This document shows, piece by piece, positions 5,704 to 6,433 of a stretch of DNA of 6,433 bases. The translations under genes and the position numbers were made by a program. The notes beneath the pieces were generated by a model that saw only the letters and a list, made by a program, of their open reading frames with translations, was not told the origin of the DNA and made no database searches. Each line of letters begins with the position of its first letter. The first letter of the stretch is position 1. The stretch is taken from positions 1 to 6,433 of the forward strand of contig JBAWXE010000123.1 in NCBI GenBank assembly GCA_037144255.1, in the 5' to 3' direction. The DNA comes from JBAWXE01 sp037144255 (GTDB lineage Bacteria > Bacteroidota > Bacteroidia > Chitinophagales > Chitinophagaceae).

Positions 5704-5748
5704 TGTAACAAATGTACCGAACGAGGATTGTGAGAGGAACTAATTTTA
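5704..5748 (+). promoter_or_regulatory. Candidate activator site plus -7 element for the DUF2892 gene
   Basis: TGTAACAAATGTACCGA (5704-5720) begins right after the regulator's stop codon and has dyad-like TGTAAC / GTACC arms. TAATTTTA (5741-5748) matches the -7 consensus TAnnTTTG except for the last base. It would place the start of transcription near 5752-5754, so the dyad centre at about 5712 lies near -41, the position used by class II CRP/FNR activators. No TTTG is found at -33, as expected for an activator-dependent promoter. Binding by the upstream regulator is inferred. Confidence 0.38.
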
Positions 5749-5770
5749 TAAAAAATTAAAACTACCGTTT

Positions 5771-5974
5771 ATGAAAAAGAACATGGGTGCAGCAGATCGC
5801 TTAATAAGAGTATTAGTAGCCATCATTATTGCAGTAATGTATTTCACACAAGCCATAACAGGTACAATCGCCATAGTGTTACTTATTCTAGGTGGTGTTT
5901 TCCTGCTAACAAGTGTTATTAGTTTTTGTCCATTGTATTTGCCTTTCGGTTTTAGTACATGTAAAAAGAAATGA
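5771..5974 (+). CDS. DUF2892 (YgaP-type transmembrane domain) small membrane protein
   Basis: A 67-residue inner-membrane protein. After a short start with MGAADRLIRV come two hydrophobic helices (about 10-30 and 33-52) and a conserved tail, SFCPLYLPFGFSTCKKK, with C53 and C64. The GaaDRliR..ig and CPlY.pfG..TC patterns are the hallmarks of DUF2892, the membrane part of the E. coli rhodanese YgaP, which occurs on its own in many bacteria near sulfurtransferases, thioredoxins and thiol-sensing regulators. The molecular role of the free domain is unknown. It begins 67 bases after the Crp/Fnr gene and has a candidate activator-dependent promoter of its own. Two stop codons follow in tandem (TGATAA). 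A strong hairpin lies just downstream, separating it from the DUF6132 gene. Confidence 0.85.
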   Translation: MKKNMGAADRLIRVLVAIIIAVMYFTQAITGTIAIVLLILGGVFLLTSVISFCPLYLPFGFSTCKKK

Positions 5975-5988
5975 TAAATCATGTTTAT

Positions 5989-6035
5989 AAAAAAGAATTA
6001 TCGTGTTAAGGACAGCATGGTAGTTCTTTTTTTTT
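5989..6035 (+). terminator. 19-bp hairpin with U-run between the DUF2892 and DUF6132 genes
   Basis: Bases 5989-6007 pair without interruption with 6014-6032, leaving a 6-base loop AAGGAC. The stem has 15 Watson-Crick and 4 G-U pairs (5998-6023, 6001-6020, 6003-6018, 6006-6015). The wobbles work only in plus-strand RNA; the minus strand would have A-C mismatches. The 3' arm ends in a U-run (6027-6035), giving an A-tract, stem, U-tract terminator form. It stops 15 bases before the next start codon, so it would act as a terminator or attenuator within the cluster, or protect the DUF2892 mRNA end. Confidence 0.6.
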
Positions 6036-6050
6036 GAAAGTTTAATCGAT

Positions 6051-6257
6051 ATGGAAATATTTATTAAGAAATACAAACTAGAATTAGCAGGGATAGGAGT
6101 AGGGGCAATAGTCGGGTGGTGTTATTGGTATTTTGTAGGCTGTGCATCGGGGCATTGTATCATCACATCCAGACCGCTGAACAGTACCGTTTATGGTTCT
6201 ATAATGGGGGGATTGGTATTTAGTATGTTCAAGAAAAATAATAAGAAAGTAATATGA
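6051..6257 (+). CDS. DUF6132 family small membrane protein
   Basis: A 68-residue membrane protein with hydrophobic segments at about 12-30 and 45-60, a lysine-rich end, and cysteines C24, C31 and C36. The block VGCASGHCIITSRPLNSTVYGSIMGG matches the C-a-s-G-x-C-.-I-T-S-.-P-.-N-S-T-.-Y-G pattern of DUF6132, a family of unknown function seen mostly in Bacteroidota and relatives, often close to thioredoxin, rhodanese or DUF2892 genes (from memory). The paired cysteines near the membrane face suggest thiol or metal chemistry but nothing more specific can be said. It starts 15 bases after the hairpin, leaving no space for a normal promoter after the hairpin. Its stop overlaps the next start codon by 4 bases (ATGA). 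Confidence 0.8.
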   Translation: MEIFIKKYKLELAGIGVGAIVGWCYWYFVGCASGHCIITSRPLNSTVYGSIMGGLVFSMFKKNNKKVI

Positions 6258-6433
6258 AAGAAAGGATTTTCAACAATTGGCATTTGATGCGGATAGTAAG
6301 GTTGGCAATCGGTATATGGATGCTGGTGTTTGGTATACAAACGAGTGATTGGTTTGTAGGATTGTTTAGTGCATTTTTTATTTATATGGCTGTAACAGAT
6401 ACCGGTTGTTGTGGTGTGTGGGGGGGTTATAAT
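6254..6433 (+). CDS. Small membrane protein with a C-terminal GCCG motif, cut by the window end
   Basis: The frame opens at ATG 6254, overlapping the DUF6132 stop by 4 bases, and is still open at the last base after 60 codons. The product starts MKERIFNNWHLMRIVRLAIG, has two hydrophobic segments (about 13-28 and 33-48) and then TDTGCCGVWGG, with adjacent cysteines C52 and C53. The layout (N-terminal RI.RL..G, two helices, cysteine tail) is like DUF2892, so it may be a divergent relative, but I do not recognise a named family with certainty. The tight overlap predicts translational coupling with the DUF6132 gene. The true C-terminus lies outside the window, probably a few residues on. Confidence 0.7.
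   Translation, partial: MKERIFNNWHLMRIVRLAIGIWMLVFGIQTSDWFVGLFSAFFIYMAVTDTGCCGVWGGYN

Noticed and set aside
5746..5982. 78-codon minus-strand open frame opposite the DUF2892 gene
   Set aside because: It is antisense to a recognisable small family and has no independent support.

Overview
The window looks like chromosomal DNA from a Bacteroidota species, most likely Chitinophagales or a relative. The grounds are the protein families (DUF2520 Rossmann protein next to KdsC, DUF6132, a C-x5-CC Crp/Fnr regulator, a Bacteroidota-type integrase arm domain), the near absence of Shine-Dalgarno sequences, and a perfect TAnnTTTG-type -7 element. This is inference from family knowledge; no marker gene is present.

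Layout. (1) Positions 1-511 hold no intact gene. They contain an imperfect palindromic intergenic repeat (about 61-254), a broken 54-residue start of a tyrosine recombinase (256-417, minus) and short CGGAC/GTCCG repeats just upstream of it. (2) Positions 527-4506 are a tight minus-strand run, in transcription order: FAH-family hydrolase, ung, plsC, Rossmann/DUF2520 protein, fdx, iscX, kdsC. Gaps are 14, 7, -4, 51, 9 and 6 bases. The 51-base gap carries a perfect -7 element on the minus strand, so fdx-iscX-kdsC may also be transcribed separately. These are housekeeping functions: DNA repair, phospholipid synthesis, Fe-S assembly and Kdo synthesis for lipopolysaccharide. (3) A hotdog thioesterase (4525-4962, plus) is divergent from the FAH gene, with only 18 bases between the two starts. 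(4) Positions 4963-6433 are a plus-strand module: a Crp/Fnr-family regulator with cysteines where the cAMP-binding residues would be, then three very small, cysteine-bearing membrane proteins (DUF2892, DUF6132, and an unnamed one cut by the window end).

The most interesting part is region 4. The regulator has lost canonical cyclic-nucleotide residues and carries C71/C77/C78 in their place. The DUF2892 gene has a candidate operator about 40 bases ahead of a predicted start of transcription. A 19-bp RNA hairpin with a U-run sits between the DUF2892 and DUF6132 genes, just before the DUF6132 start codon. Together these suggest a thiol- or sulfur-responsive regulator controlling small membrane proteins, with an attenuation point inside the cluster. 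The functional reading is a hypothesis; the sequence features are directly visible. No tRNA, rRNA, CRISPR array or intact mobile element was seen.
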